Shown here: piece after piece, positions 32,481-39,242 of the stretch
Layout of the letters: each line of letters begins with the position of its first letter
How positions within the stretch are numbered: the first letter of the stretch is position 1
Origin: Clostridia bacterium
GTDB lineage: Bacteria; Bacillota; Clostridia; Oscillospirales; CAG-272
Length of the DNA: 45,911 nt
Assembly: GCA_017503105.1 (NCBI GenBank)
Contig: JAFVTS010000014.1
Location: 82,032 to 127,942 of the forward strand
Reading direction: 5' to 3'
Translations under genes and position numbers: made by a program
Notes under the pieces: generated by a model
Database searches by the model: none
The model's input: only the letters and a program-made list of their open reading frames with translations
What the model was told of the DNA's origin: nothing

Positions 32481-33186
32481 TGTTATCCTCCAATTCAAGG
32501 AAGACGGACTCAAGAGAGGAATCTCCCCTGACCTCTTCCATCTTGCCCGAGGTTACGAGTCTTCCGTCCTTGATTATAGCAACGCTGTCACATATTTTCT
32601 CGGCAACGTCAAGCACGTGGGTCGAGAAGAATATCGAGCCACCCTTATCGCAGTGCTCACGCATCATTTCCTTCAGAACGTGCGACGCCTTTGGGTCAAG
32701 ACCGACGAAGGGCTCATCCATAATTATGAGCTTCGGGTCGTGTAGCCACGCCGCAATGACGGCGAGCTTTTGCTTCATACCGTGTGAATACGAGCTGATC
32801 TTGTTTGCGAGATTTGATTTAAGACCGAGCTTTTCCGAAAGCTCCGAAATGCGCTTGTTACGCTCGTCCGCCGAAACGCCGTAAACGTCGGCGATAAAAT
32901 TAAGATACGAGATACCCGTCAAAAAATCGTAAAGATCGGGGTTGTCGGGAATATACGCCATCTTCCTTTTGCATTCGAGCGGAGATTTTTTTATGGATAA
33001 GCCGTCTATTAAAATTTCTCCCTCATCGAAGGAAAGTATGCCCATACACGCCTTTATGGTAGTTGTTTTTCCCGCACCGTTGTGACCTATAAACGCGTAT
33101 ATTTCCCCTGCCTTTATATGGAGGTCAAGGCGGTCGACGGCGCATTTTTCGCCGTACCTTTTAACGAGTCCCGAAATTTTAAGCAT
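32470..33186 (-). CDS. ABC transporter ATP-binding protein
   Basis: A 238-residue ATPase: Walker A GHNGAGKTTT, signature YSHGMKQKL (a common SHGMKQ variant), Walker B LIIMDEPFVGLD and switch STHVLD. Start at 33186 is chosen because AAGGAG lies 7 bases upstream; the longer frame has no support. First gene of a five-gene operon (with the permease, DUF3810, murA and the kinase). Paired with the downstream permease. Confidence 0.93.
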   Translation of the reverse strand: MLKISGLVKRYGEKCAVDRLDLHIKAGEIYAFIGHNGAGKTTTIKACMGILSFDEGEILIDGLSIKKSPLECKRKMAYIPDNPDLYDFLTGISYLNFIADVYGVSADERNKRISELSEKLGLKSNLANKISSYSHGMKQKLAVIAAWLHDPKLIIMDEPFVGLDPKASHVLKEMMREHCDKGGSIFFSTHVLDVAEKICDSVAIIKDGRLVTSGKMEEVRGDSSLESVFLELEDNNDE

Positions 33187-33276
33187 TGAATTTCTCCTTT
33201 TCTTGAAAAAAGTTAAAACGAAGCTCACCGCCCCCGATGCAAAAAGCAAAGGCGAGGTAAAGCTCTTTTGAGATTT

Positions 33277-33305
33277 ATTTTACCACTACTTTAAATATTT
33301 GTCAA
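33277..33305 (-). promoter_or_regulatory. Promoter of the ABC-murA operon
   Basis: Minus strand TTGACA (33305-33300), 17 bp, TAAAAT (33282-33277). Confidence 0.8.
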
Positions 33306-33365
33306 TATTTTTCTTTAATAGATATAAACTCTTTAAGTAGTATTAGCACCGTATTCAATAAAACA

Positions 33366-33401
33366 TAGTGTTCACAACACAAGAGATTTAGAATAACACT
33401 A
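33366..33401 (+). repeat. Inverted repeat upstream of the toxin promoter
   Basis: TAGTGTT (33366-33372) and AACACTA (33395-33401) form a 7-bp inverted repeat ending 8 bp before the -35 box. It may be an operator or an accident in AT-rich DNA. Confidence 0.35.
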
Positions 33402-33409
33402 TTAAATTA

Positions 33410-33438
33410 TTGACACCGTTCCTCTTTTATGATATAAT
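33410..33438 (+). promoter_or_regulatory. Perfect-consensus promoter of the toxin RNA
   Basis: TTGACA (33410-33415), exactly 17 bp, TATAAT (33433-33438). The expected first base is near 33445, placing the RNA end at the start of the GGTACT hairpin. Confidence 0.88.
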
Positions 33439-33444
33439 AATTAC

Positions 33445-33492
33445 GGTACTTTCGAGTACCCGAAGAGCACCAAAACGGTGGCGGTTGCTTCC
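33445..33492 (+). promoter_or_regulatory. 5' leader structures of the toxin RNA
   Basis: A 5'-terminal hairpin GGTACT-TTCG-AGTACC (33445-33460) is followed by a segment 33465-33492 containing GAGCACC and CGGTTGCTTCC. That segment can fold on itself (AGCACC with GGTTGCT) or pair with 33688-33710, where the reverse complement of both motifs occurs. Confidence 0.7.
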
Positions 33493-33521
33493 CTTAATCG
33501 GGAACGCAGATTCTTTTTTTG

Positions 33522-33539
33522 CCTTCCCGAGAGGGGAGG
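33522..33539 (+). promoter_or_regulatory. Hairpin masking the toxin ribosome binding site
   Basis: CCTTCCC (33522-33528), GAGA tetraloop, GGGGAGG (33533-33539): a 7-bp stem with one G-U pair that contains the whole ribosome binding site. Masking of this kind is typical of type I toxin messengers. Confidence 0.75.
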
Positions 33540-33547
33540 TGATGGCA

Positions 33548-33637
33548 ATGTTCGTTACTTGGGAATTGCTGTTCCTGCTTGCAGGACTTATAATTTCGAT
33601 ACTAACATACATAGACAATCATAACAAAAAGAATTAA
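33548..33637 (+). CDS. Small holin-like membrane peptide, candidate type I toxin
   Basis: A 29-residue peptide: VTWELLF, a hydrophobic helix LLAGLIISILTY, then polar and basic DNHNKKN. The layout matches the putative holin-like toxin group (Hol_Tox and related VTWE peptides) that insert in the membrane. ATG 33548 is favoured over 33542 because GGAGG ends 8 bases before it versus 2. The stop codon lies inside the terminator stem. Promoter, masked ribosome site, terminator and an opposing consensus promoter frame it as a toxin-antitoxin unit. Toxicity is inferred. Confidence 0.75.
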   Translation: MFVTWELLFLLAGLIISILTYIDNHNKKN

Positions 33638-33713
33638 CCGCCTCGACTACCAATCATGAGCGGTTAATTCTTTAACTATTCATATTGGAAGCAACCGTCA
33701 TCGGTGCTCTCCG
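33622..33713 (-). ncRNA. Candidate antisense RNA (antitoxin)
   Basis: RNA of about 90 bases predicted from the minus-strand consensus promoter at 33720-33748 to the T run after the shared terminator (TTTTTGTTAT). It is complementary to the 3' end of the toxin RNA, including the last codons and the terminator loop. Its 5' end repeats the toxin leader motifs GAGCACC and CGGTTGCTTCC and folds as AGCACCG-ATGA-CGGTTGCT. No open frame of note. Confidence 0.7.
33628..33677. terminator. Bidirectional terminator shared by toxin and antisense RNA
   Basis: A perfect 17-bp stem, 33628-33644 with 33658-33674, around the 13-base loop GACTACCAATCAT. On the minus strand it is followed by a good T run; on the plus strand only CTTTAACTATT follows, so toxin RNA may partly read through. 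The toxin stop codon (33635-33637) is in the left arm. Confidence 0.85.
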
Positions 33714-33719
33714 TTATTA

Positions 33720-33748
33720 TTATACATCTTTTTTTGTGTTTTGTCAAG
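33720..33748 (-). promoter_or_regulatory. Perfect-consensus antisense promoter
   Basis: Minus strand TTGACA (33748-33743), exactly 17 bp, TATAAT (33725-33720), followed by AATAACGGAGAGCACC, close to the sequence after the toxin promoter. Confidence 0.88.
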
Positions 33749-33836
33749 AGCAATAATTGATTATATCGCTGAAAAGTATTATCTTTTATATTTCTATATT
33801 TTAAAAGCCTTTTTCTTTGGCGTGTTAAAAAATCGG

Positions 33837-33865
33837 TTGACTTTTCCCGCGGATTGATATATAAT
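33837..33865 (+). promoter_or_regulatory. Promoter of the DUF5662 gene
   Basis: TTGACT (33837-33842), 17 bp, TATAAT (33860-33865), 21 bp before the start codon. Confidence 0.82.
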
Positions 33866-33886
33866 TATTCACGGAGGTTTTTGAGT

Positions 33887-34441
33887 ATGAAGCTTCGGAA
33901 TATTTTCAAGCATTTTGGGCTTGTCGTAAGGCACAAGCACAGAGTTTTTATAAATTGCGCAAAATGCGGTCTTATATGGCGCGGGATAGTGCACGACCTT
34001 TCAAAATTCACACCGACAGAGTTCTTTGAGAGTGCCAAGTTCTATCAGGGAAACCGCTCGCCGATAGGGGTGTGCAGAAGGACCAAAGGTGTGAGCTACG
34101 CGTGGCTCCACCACAAGGGCAGAAACAAGCATCACATAGAATATTGGCTTGACGGGGACTGCGAGGTAACGCCGCTTATGCCCTACAAATACGCCGTCGA
34201 GTGCGTGTGCGACAAGCTTGCGGCAACGCGGACTTACCACGGGAAGAGCTACGCTCCCGAAAAGCCGCTTGAGCATTGGCTGCGATACGGTAACAAGGTC
34301 GACGGTAATCCAAAGACTATGGCGTTCATCGAACGGGTCTTTCTCGACGTCAAGGAGCACGGAGAGGAATACGTTTTAAGCGGAAAATATATGAAAAGAG
34401 TCTACCGCGAGGTTACGGACGAAAGCGAGGCAGAAGCTTGA
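33887..34441 (+). CDS. DUF5662 family protein
   Basis: A 184-residue soluble protein resembling the DUF5662 family. Conserved stretches are HKHRVFINCAKCGLIWRGIV, HDLSKFTPTEFFESAKFYQG and AWLHHKGRNKHHIEYW, rich in His and Asp that could bind a metal as in HD-type folds. Start at 33887 is supported by GGAGG 9 bases upstream. Function unknown; the family also occurs in phage genomes. It is a single gene beside the toxin-antitoxin locus, with its own promoter and a terminator that begins inside the coding sequence. Confidence 0.7.
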   Translation: MKLRNIFKHFGLVVRHKHRVFINCAKCGLIWRGIVHDLSKFTPTEFFESAKFYQGNRSPIGVCRRTKGVSYAWLHHKGRNKHHIEYWLDGDCEVTPLMPYKYAVECVCDKLAATRTYHGKSYAPEKPLEHWLRYGNKVDGNPKTMAFIERVFLDVKEHGEEYVLSGKYMKRVYREVTDESEAEA

Positions 34442-34467
34442 TATCAAGCATTCTGCCCCGTTTTTTT
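34429..34467 (+). terminator. Terminator of the DUF5662 gene
   Basis: GGCAGAAGCTTGA (34429-34441) pairs with TCAAGC-A-TTCTGCC (34444-34457, one bulged A) and is followed by CCG and seven Ts. The stop codon TGA is in the stem. Confidence 0.88.
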
Positions 34468-34474
34468 CGAGAAA

Positions 34475-35749
34475 TTACTGAATTTTAACGTCGCCTCCGC
34501 AAACGGAAAGGCTCGTTTCATAGAAAGTCTTCAAGGCGCGGGTCATTCCTTCAACGTCATTTCTGTGGGCAGTCTCGACCGCGCTGTGCATCGCGAGCTC
34601 CGGAATGCCGATGTCAAGCGTCGGGGTGGCAAACTGCGTATTGAGAATAGCTCCGAGAGTAGAGCCGCCAGGCATATCCGCTCTGTTGTAATAGCTTTGA
34701 GTCTTAACGCCCGCCCTTTCGCAAAGAGTCTTAAAGACGGCTGCGCTGACTCCGTCGGTCGCGTATCTTTTATTGGAGTTATACTTTATAACTATACCGC
34801 CGCCAAGGGTGGGAGCGTTATCACCGTCGGAAAGCTCGGGCGCGTTCGGATGGAGCGCGTGTGCATTATCAACGCTCAGAACGAATGACGAGGGGGTCAT
34901 TTTCATAAATTCTTCGCGCGAGCCCGCGATCCTCTCAAGAACGTCGGTAAGGAAGGTTGAATCCGCACCGCCAACGGTTGCGGAGCCGACCTCCTCATTG
35001 TCAAAAGCGGCAAATACGGGAACGGAGCTCAAAGACGGCCGAGACTCCGTAAAAGCGGTAAATGCCGAGAATACGGCGGCAAGATCGTCAAGTCTCGGTG
35101 AAAGTATAAGGTCTTCCTCCGAGCCGACAAGACGAGGGATATCACGTGCGTAAACAAAGAGGTCGTGGTCAATAATATCGGAGGACGCCACTCCCGTTTT
35201 ATCGGCTATAACCGAGCGAAGGGTCCCGCGTTTTGCTCCCGCTGACATAAGAGGCACCGTGTCCTTTGCGGGATTGAACTTGTAGCCGTCGTTGACTCCT
35301 CTGTTGAAATGAATGGCAATGCTCGGTATGGTAAGGAGATCGGAATCTATATTCACAAGCCTTGCAGAGATGCCGTCCTCTGTTCTTACCGCCACTCTGC
35401 CCGCGACGGAAAGCGGTCGGTCAAGCCAAGAATACATTATCATTCCGCCGTATTTCTCCGTCGGCAAGCGAAGGTAATTCCCTTCCTTTTCCTCGCTTAT
35501 TTTGACCTTGAAGGCGGGAGAGTCAGTATGCGAGGCGGTTATCATAAACGCCTTTGCAGAGGACTTCATCCTGAAGGCTATAACTGCCGAGCCCGCTCTG
35601 ACGGTAAAATATCCCCTGCCGTCCTCGAGCTGCCACGCTTCGGACTCGTAAAGCTCGGTATAACCGAGCGCCAAAAGCCTTTGCCTGATATTTTCCACGG
35701 CGTGATAAGACGTCGGAGAAGCTTTTATAAAATCGAACAATTCTTTCAT
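34475..35749 (-). CDS. M18 family aminopeptidase
   Basis: A 424-residue cytosolic zinc aminopeptidase of the aspartyl-aminopeptidase type that removes acidic or other N-terminal residues from peptides. Metal ligands are suggested by SHTDSPAFKVK (His-x-Asp), SPRLDDLAAVFSA, DNEEVGSATVGG and NTQFATPTLDIGIPELAMHS. Start at 35749 follows AAAGG at 10 bases. Divergent from pepD, with only about 10 bp between the two -35 boxes. Confidence 0.93.
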   Translation of the reverse strand: MKELFDFIKASPTSYHAVENIRQRLLALGYTELYESEAWQLEDGRGYFTVRAGSAVIAFRMKSSAKAFMITASHTDSPAFKVKISEEKEGNYLRLPTEKYGGMIMYSWLDRPLSVAGRVAVRTEDGISARLVNIDSDLLTIPSIAIHFNRGVNDGYKFNPAKDTVPLMSAGAKRGTLRSVIADKTGVASSDIIDHDLFVYARDIPRLVGSEEDLILSPRLDDLAAVFSAFTAFTESRPSLSSVPVFAAFDNEEVGSATVGGADSTFLTDVLERIAGSREEFMKMTPSSFVLSVDNAHALHPNAPELSDGDNAPTLGGGIVIKYNSNKRYATDGVSAAVFKTLCERAGVKTQSYYNRADMPGGSTLGAILNTQFATPTLDIGIPELAMHSAVETAHRNDVEGMTRALKTFYETSLSVCGGDVKIQ

Positions 35750-35789
35750 TTTCGTATTACCTTTCAAGGATAATTTGCTTTATAAAAAT

Positions 35790-35818
35790 ATTTTACCTCT
35801 TTTCGGAAAAAAAGTCAA
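35790..35818 (-). promoter_or_regulatory. Promoter of the M18 aminopeptidase gene
   Basis: Minus strand TTGACT (35818-35813), 17 bp, TAAAAT (35795-35790). Confidence 0.8.
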
Positions 35819-35827
35819 GTAAGCTAC

Positions 35828-35856
35828 TTGAAAAAACGGCTGATTTGATGTAAAAT
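35828..35856 (+). promoter_or_regulatory. Promoter of the pepD-M29 operon
   Basis: TTGAAA (35828-35833), 17 bp, TAAAAT (35851-35856), back to back with the M18 promoter. Confidence 0.78.
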
Positions 35857-35897
35857 AATTAGAGTACGAATACATAGACCTGAGAGGAGATTTTAAG

Positions 35898-37313
35898 GTG
35901 ATAGATCTTTCGGATATAAAGGATGCTAAGCGCGCGCTTCATTGGTTTCTTGAAATATCGAAAATTCCGCGCGGCTCGGGCAACACGGCGCCCATTGCCG
36001 CCTTTCTTGAAAACTTTGCAAAGGCACGAGCTCTTGAATATATAAGAGACGAATACGACAACGTAATTATAAAGAAGCCCGCGAGCGCGGGGCTTGAGGA
36101 CCGCCCGACGGTCATAATCCAAGGGCACTCCGACATAGTTGCTGAAAAGACGGCGGAATGCAAAAAGGATATGGAAAAGGAGGGCGTTGACGTTTATCGC
36201 GACGGCGATTTTCTTCGCGCTGAGGGAACGACGCTCGGAGGAGACGACGGCGTGGCTCTCGCCTACGCTCTTGCTATTCTTGAGGACGAAAACGCCGTAC
36301 ATCCCGCGCTTGAAGCAGTCTTCACCACCGACGAGGAAACGGGGCTTACGGGCGCTACGGGACTTGACGGAAAGTGCCTTTCGGGGAAGATACTCATCAA
36401 CCTCGACTCGGAGGAAGAGGGCATCTTTACCGCAGGCTGTGCAGGCGGCGTGAGAGCAGATCTGTCCTTCCCCGTAAGACGCGAGGTGACGAGCGGTAAA
36501 GTATACGAAATCAAGGTTTCGGGTCTTCTCGGCGGACATAGCGGAGTTGAGATAGACAAGGGGCGTCAAAACGCCATCAAAGTGCTCGCAGAGGTCCTTT
36601 CGGCACTTGGCTCACCAAAGCTCATTCATATCGCGGGAGGCACGAAGGACAACGCCATTGCAAGAGAGGCGCGCGCTTTGCTCTCTCTCAAGGATGAACC
36701 GAGCCGTGATATGATAAATAAAATTATCACCAAATATTCCGAGGCAGAACCGAACATTGCCGTAAGCGTAGCGGAAGCCGTTTCGGACGAAACGCCGCTT
36801 ACGGAGCAGTGCTCCGCTGCTGTTACGGACGCTATACGCGAGCTTCCTTTCGGAGTTATAGGAATGTGCGAGGATATTCCCTCCCTGCCTGAGACCTCGA
36901 TGAATCTCGGAACGGCTTCGACGGAAAAAGACGGCGTGCTCGTGTGCTGCTCGCTTCGCTCGTCAAAAGGCTCGGAGAAGGAAAAGCTTCTGAAGAGAGT
37001 CGAGGATATAGCGAAGGCTCACGGTGCCTCGGTGACGGTACACGGAGATTATCCCGGTTGGGAATATAAGCGCGACTCGCACGTCAGGGATGTAATGTGC
37101 GGGATCTTTGAAAAAACGTACGGAAGGGCGCCCGAGGTAGTAACTATCCACGCGGGGCTTGAGTGCGGCATTCTCTCGGATAAGATAGAGGGGCTTGACG
37201 CGATCTCAATAGGACCTGATAATTTCGGAATACACACGACCGAGGAGCATATGTCCATACCGTCCTTCGTCAGAGTGTTTGAATTTCTTTTGGAAGTGCT
37301 TAAAAATATATAG
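35898..37313 (+). CDS. pepD: Aminoacyl-histidine dipeptidase (M20, PepD)
   Basis: A 471-residue M20-family dipeptidase, zinc dependent, cleaving Xaa-His and other dipeptides in the cytoplasm. Metal and catalytic motifs: IIQGHSDIVAEK, TLGGDDGVALAYALA, FTTDEETGLTGATGLD, LINLDSEEEG and IHAGLECGIL near the end. The start is GTG 35898 with GAGAGGAG about 8 bases upstream. It is followed 11 bp later by an M29 aminopeptidase; together with the divergent M18 gene this forms a peptide-degradation cluster. Confidence 0.94.
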   Translation: MIDLSDIKDAKRALHWFLEISKIPRGSGNTAPIAAFLENFAKARALEYIRDEYDNVIIKKPASAGLEDRPTVIIQGHSDIVAEKTAECKKDMEKEGVDVYRDGDFLRAEGTTLGGDDGVALAYALAILEDENAVHPALEAVFTTDEETGLTGATGLDGKCLSGKILINLDSEEEGIFTAGCAGGVRADLSFPVRREVTSGKVYEIKVSGLLGGHSGVEIDKGRQNAIKVLAEVLSALGSPKLIHIAGGTKDNAIAREARALLSLKDEPSRDMINKIITKYSEAEPNIAVSVAEAVSDETPLTEQCSAAVTDAIRELPFGVIGMCEDIPSLPETSMNLGTASTEKDGVLVCCSLRSSKGSEKEKLLKRVEDIAKAHGASVTVHGDYPGWEYKRDSHVRDVMCGIFEKTYGRAPEVVTIHAGLECGILSDKIEGLDAISIGPDNFGIHTTEEHMSIPSFVRVFEFLLEVLKNI

Positions 37314-37324
37314 GAGAAAATACG

Positions 37325-38551
37325 ATGAACAAGACGAGATTAAAAAAATACGCAAAACTCATTGCCCGTGTCGGAGCGAACGTAAAGCGCGGTCAGGAGG
37401 TCGTGATAAACGCGGGGCTCGATCAGCCCGAGTTCGTAAAAGCGGTAGCGGACGAGTGCTATCGCGCAGGAGCGAAGAAGGTGTCCGTGGAGTGGTCTTA
37501 TATGCCGCTTACCGCATCGAACGTGAAATACTGCTCCGAGGACGTGCTCGGAACGCTTGAGGGCTGGCAGATAGAAAAATGGGAGCATCAGGCGAAGGTC
37601 CTGCCCTGCAAGATATTTATTATGTCCGACGACCCCGACGGTCTTTCGGGCATAGACCAGGGCAAGTACGCACGCGCTATGGCACAGCGCTCAAAGCTGA
37701 TAAAGCCCATAAGAAGCAAGATGGAAAACAAATATCAGTGGTGTATCGCAGCCGTGCCCGGCAAGGAGTGGGCGAAAAAGGTCTTCCCCGGTGAGAGGGC
37801 AAGCGTGGCGGTAGAAAAGCTTTGGGATGCTATTCTCGACGCATCGCGCGTGACGGACGACCCGACGGAGGCGTGGCGTGAGCACAACGAAAAGCTCGCC
37901 GAGCGCTCGGCATACCTTAATTCGCTTGGAATAAAGGAGCTTCACTACAAGGCGTCAAACGGCACGGAGCTGAAGGTCGGACTCATTCCCGAGGCGCTCT
38001 TTATGGCGGGCGGTGAGTACACCGAGGGAACGAGGATATACTTCAACCCCAATATTCCGTCCGAGGAGATTTTCACCTCTCCTATGAAGGGCGAGGCGGA
38101 GGGCATCGTCTACTCTTCCCGTCCCCTTTCCTACGGAGGGCAGCTCATAGATAAGTTCTGGATAAGATTCGAGGGCGGCAAGGCTGTCGATTGCGGCGCT
38201 GAGAAGAACTGCGAGATGCTCCGCGAGATACTCAAAATGGACGAGGGCGCGGCATATCTTGGAGAGGTGGCTCTCGTTCCCCATTCCTCACCGATACAGA
38301 AAAGCGGTCTGCTCTTCTATAACACCCTTTTTGACGAAAACGCCGCCTGCCACCTGGCGCTCGGACGCGGATTTACTAACGTCCTTAAGGATTACGAAAA
38401 GTACACGGAGGAAGAGGCTCACGCCAAGGGCATCAACGACTCCGTCGTGCACGAGGACTTTATGATAGGAACCGCGGATATGTGCATCACCGCCGTGTGC
38501 GCGGACGGCAAAGAGGTCAGGATATTCGAAAACGGAGAGTTTACGTTCTGA
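37325..38551 (+). CDS. M29 family aminopeptidase
   Basis: A 408-residue metal-dependent aminopeptidase of the AmpS/PepS/AmpT type. The N-terminal domain includes GANVKRGQEVVIN and KKVSVEWSY; the metal site is carried by IPSEEIFTSP, LGEVALVPHSS, FYNTLFDENAACHLALG and HEDFMIG, consistent with the Glu, Glu, His, Tyr, His and Asp ligands of the family. GGAG precedes the ATG. Second gene after pepD; ends before a strong terminator. Confidence 0.94.
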   Translation: MNKTRLKKYAKLIARVGANVKRGQEVVINAGLDQPEFVKAVADECYRAGAKKVSVEWSYMPLTASNVKYCSEDVLGTLEGWQIEKWEHQAKVLPCKIFIMSDDPDGLSGIDQGKYARAMAQRSKLIKPIRSKMENKYQWCIAAVPGKEWAKKVFPGERASVAVEKLWDAILDASRVTDDPTEAWREHNEKLAERSAYLNSLGIKELHYKASNGTELKVGLIPEALFMAGGEYTEGTRIYFNPNIPSEEIFTSPMKGEAEGIVYSSRPLSYGGQLIDKFWIRFEGGKAVDCGAEKNCEMLREILKMDEGAAYLGEVALVPHSSPIQKSGLLFYNTLFDENAACHLALGRGFTNVLKDYEKYTEEEAHAKGINDSVVHEDFMIGTADMCITAVCADGKEVRIFENGEFTF

Positions 38552-38607
38552 TTAAAAGCGCATCGCCTCGTTCGGGGTATAACAGAACGCAGAATGATAT
38601 TTTCTTC

Positions 38608-38637
38608 AAAAGGTGCTTCAGAAAGAAGCACCTTTTT
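38608..38637 (+). terminator. Terminator of the pepD-M29 operon
   Basis: AAAAGGTGCTTC-AGAAA-GAAGCACCTTTT, a perfect 12-bp stem with a five-base loop, then T. Confidence 0.92.
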
Positions 38638-38661
38638 GATTTTAACTATCGGACGGTAGAG

Positions 38662-38795
38662 AAGCCTCCCCCCCTGTGTAAAGGGAGGTGGCGCGGCTTG
38701 CCGTGACGGAGGGATTGTAAAATGCTTGATTTGCGAAAAAACAATCCCTCAGCCGCCTTCGGCGTCAGCTCCCTTTACACAAGGGAGCCTTTTTT
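38662..38795. repeat. Palindromic intergenic repeat element 1
   Basis: About 134 bp. The left half (AAGCCTCC, TGTGTAAAGGGAGGTGGC, GACGGAGGGATTGT) is an imperfect reverse complement of the right half (ACAATCCCTCAGCCGCC, GTCAGCTCCCTTTACACA, GGGAGCCTT), around a 22-base centre. It could fold into one long hairpin. Elements with this pattern are widespread between genes in gut Clostridia; no coding capacity. Confidence 0.8.
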
Positions 38796-38837
38796 ATGTT
38801 CGCCTATGACGTATCAATTTTCCTGACAAGCACTGAC

Positions 38838-39115
38838 TTAATTAAAGACAACAAGTTTTTGTCAGAAGTAACGCAAAGGCGCTTTTGACATTAACACATC
38901 AAAAGCTTACCCACTTGCCTTCCGGGAGTTAGAAAAAGCCTTCTCCTGCGGGAGAAGGTGGCAGCCGCAGGCTGACGGATGAGGAGTTGGTGTGGCGTTT
39001 GGTAACACCTCATCCACCGCTAATGCGGTCCCCCTTCCCCCACTGGGGAAGGCTTGGTTTGTGCGAACTTTCCGCATAACAAAATAGTCGTAATTTTGTT
39101 ATTGTCTTTAATTAA
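38838..39115. repeat. 14-bp inverted pair bounding repeat element 2
   Basis: TTAATTAAAGACAA (38838-38851) and its exact reverse complement TTGTCTTTAATTAA (39102-39115) flank 250 bp that includes the second palindromic repeat. It resembles terminal inverted repeats of a small decayed mobile element, but no target-site duplication is clear. Confidence 0.45.
38936..39055. repeat. Palindromic intergenic repeat element 2
   Basis: About 120 bp: AAGCCTTCTCC, GGAGAAGGTGGC, GGCTGACGGATGAGG, then CCTCATCC, CCGCTAATGCGG, CCCCCTTCCCC and GGGGAAGGCTT on the return side. Related in pattern to element 1 (GGTGGC and TGACGGA at the same relative places) but different in sequence. No coding capacity. Confidence 0.8.
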
Positions 39116-39130
39116 AACATACGAAGCACC

Positions 39131-39150
39131 GCATTTGTGTACACAAATGC
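39131..39150. repeat. 20-bp perfect palindrome
   Basis: GCATTTGTGTACACAAATGC is its own reverse complement. It lies next to the glycosidase terminator in a gene-free stretch; it could be a protein-binding site. Confidence 0.6.
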
Positions 39151-39187
39151 AAAAATACGGCATACCTCTTTCGAGATATACCGTATT
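39150..39187 (-). terminator. Terminator of the AraC-GH4 operon
   Basis: On the minus strand a 15-bp stem with two G-U pairs and a GAAA tetraloop (39154-39187), followed by TTTT. It is 55 bp after the stop codon. Confidence 0.85.
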
Positions 39188-39242
39188 CTTGCCAAACTGT
39201 CCTTTAGAGTGACGCTCTAACGCACCGTCTTTTTTTCATCAA

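Noticed and set aside
33427-33618. 63-codon minus-strand frame across the toxin locus
   Set aside because: No ribosome binding site; the minus-strand transcript expected here ends near 33622, before the frame would be read.
38662-39055. Structured non-coding RNA gene
   Set aside because: The palindromic halves fit the dispersed intergenic repeat pattern known in gut Clostridia, and no promoter precedes them.
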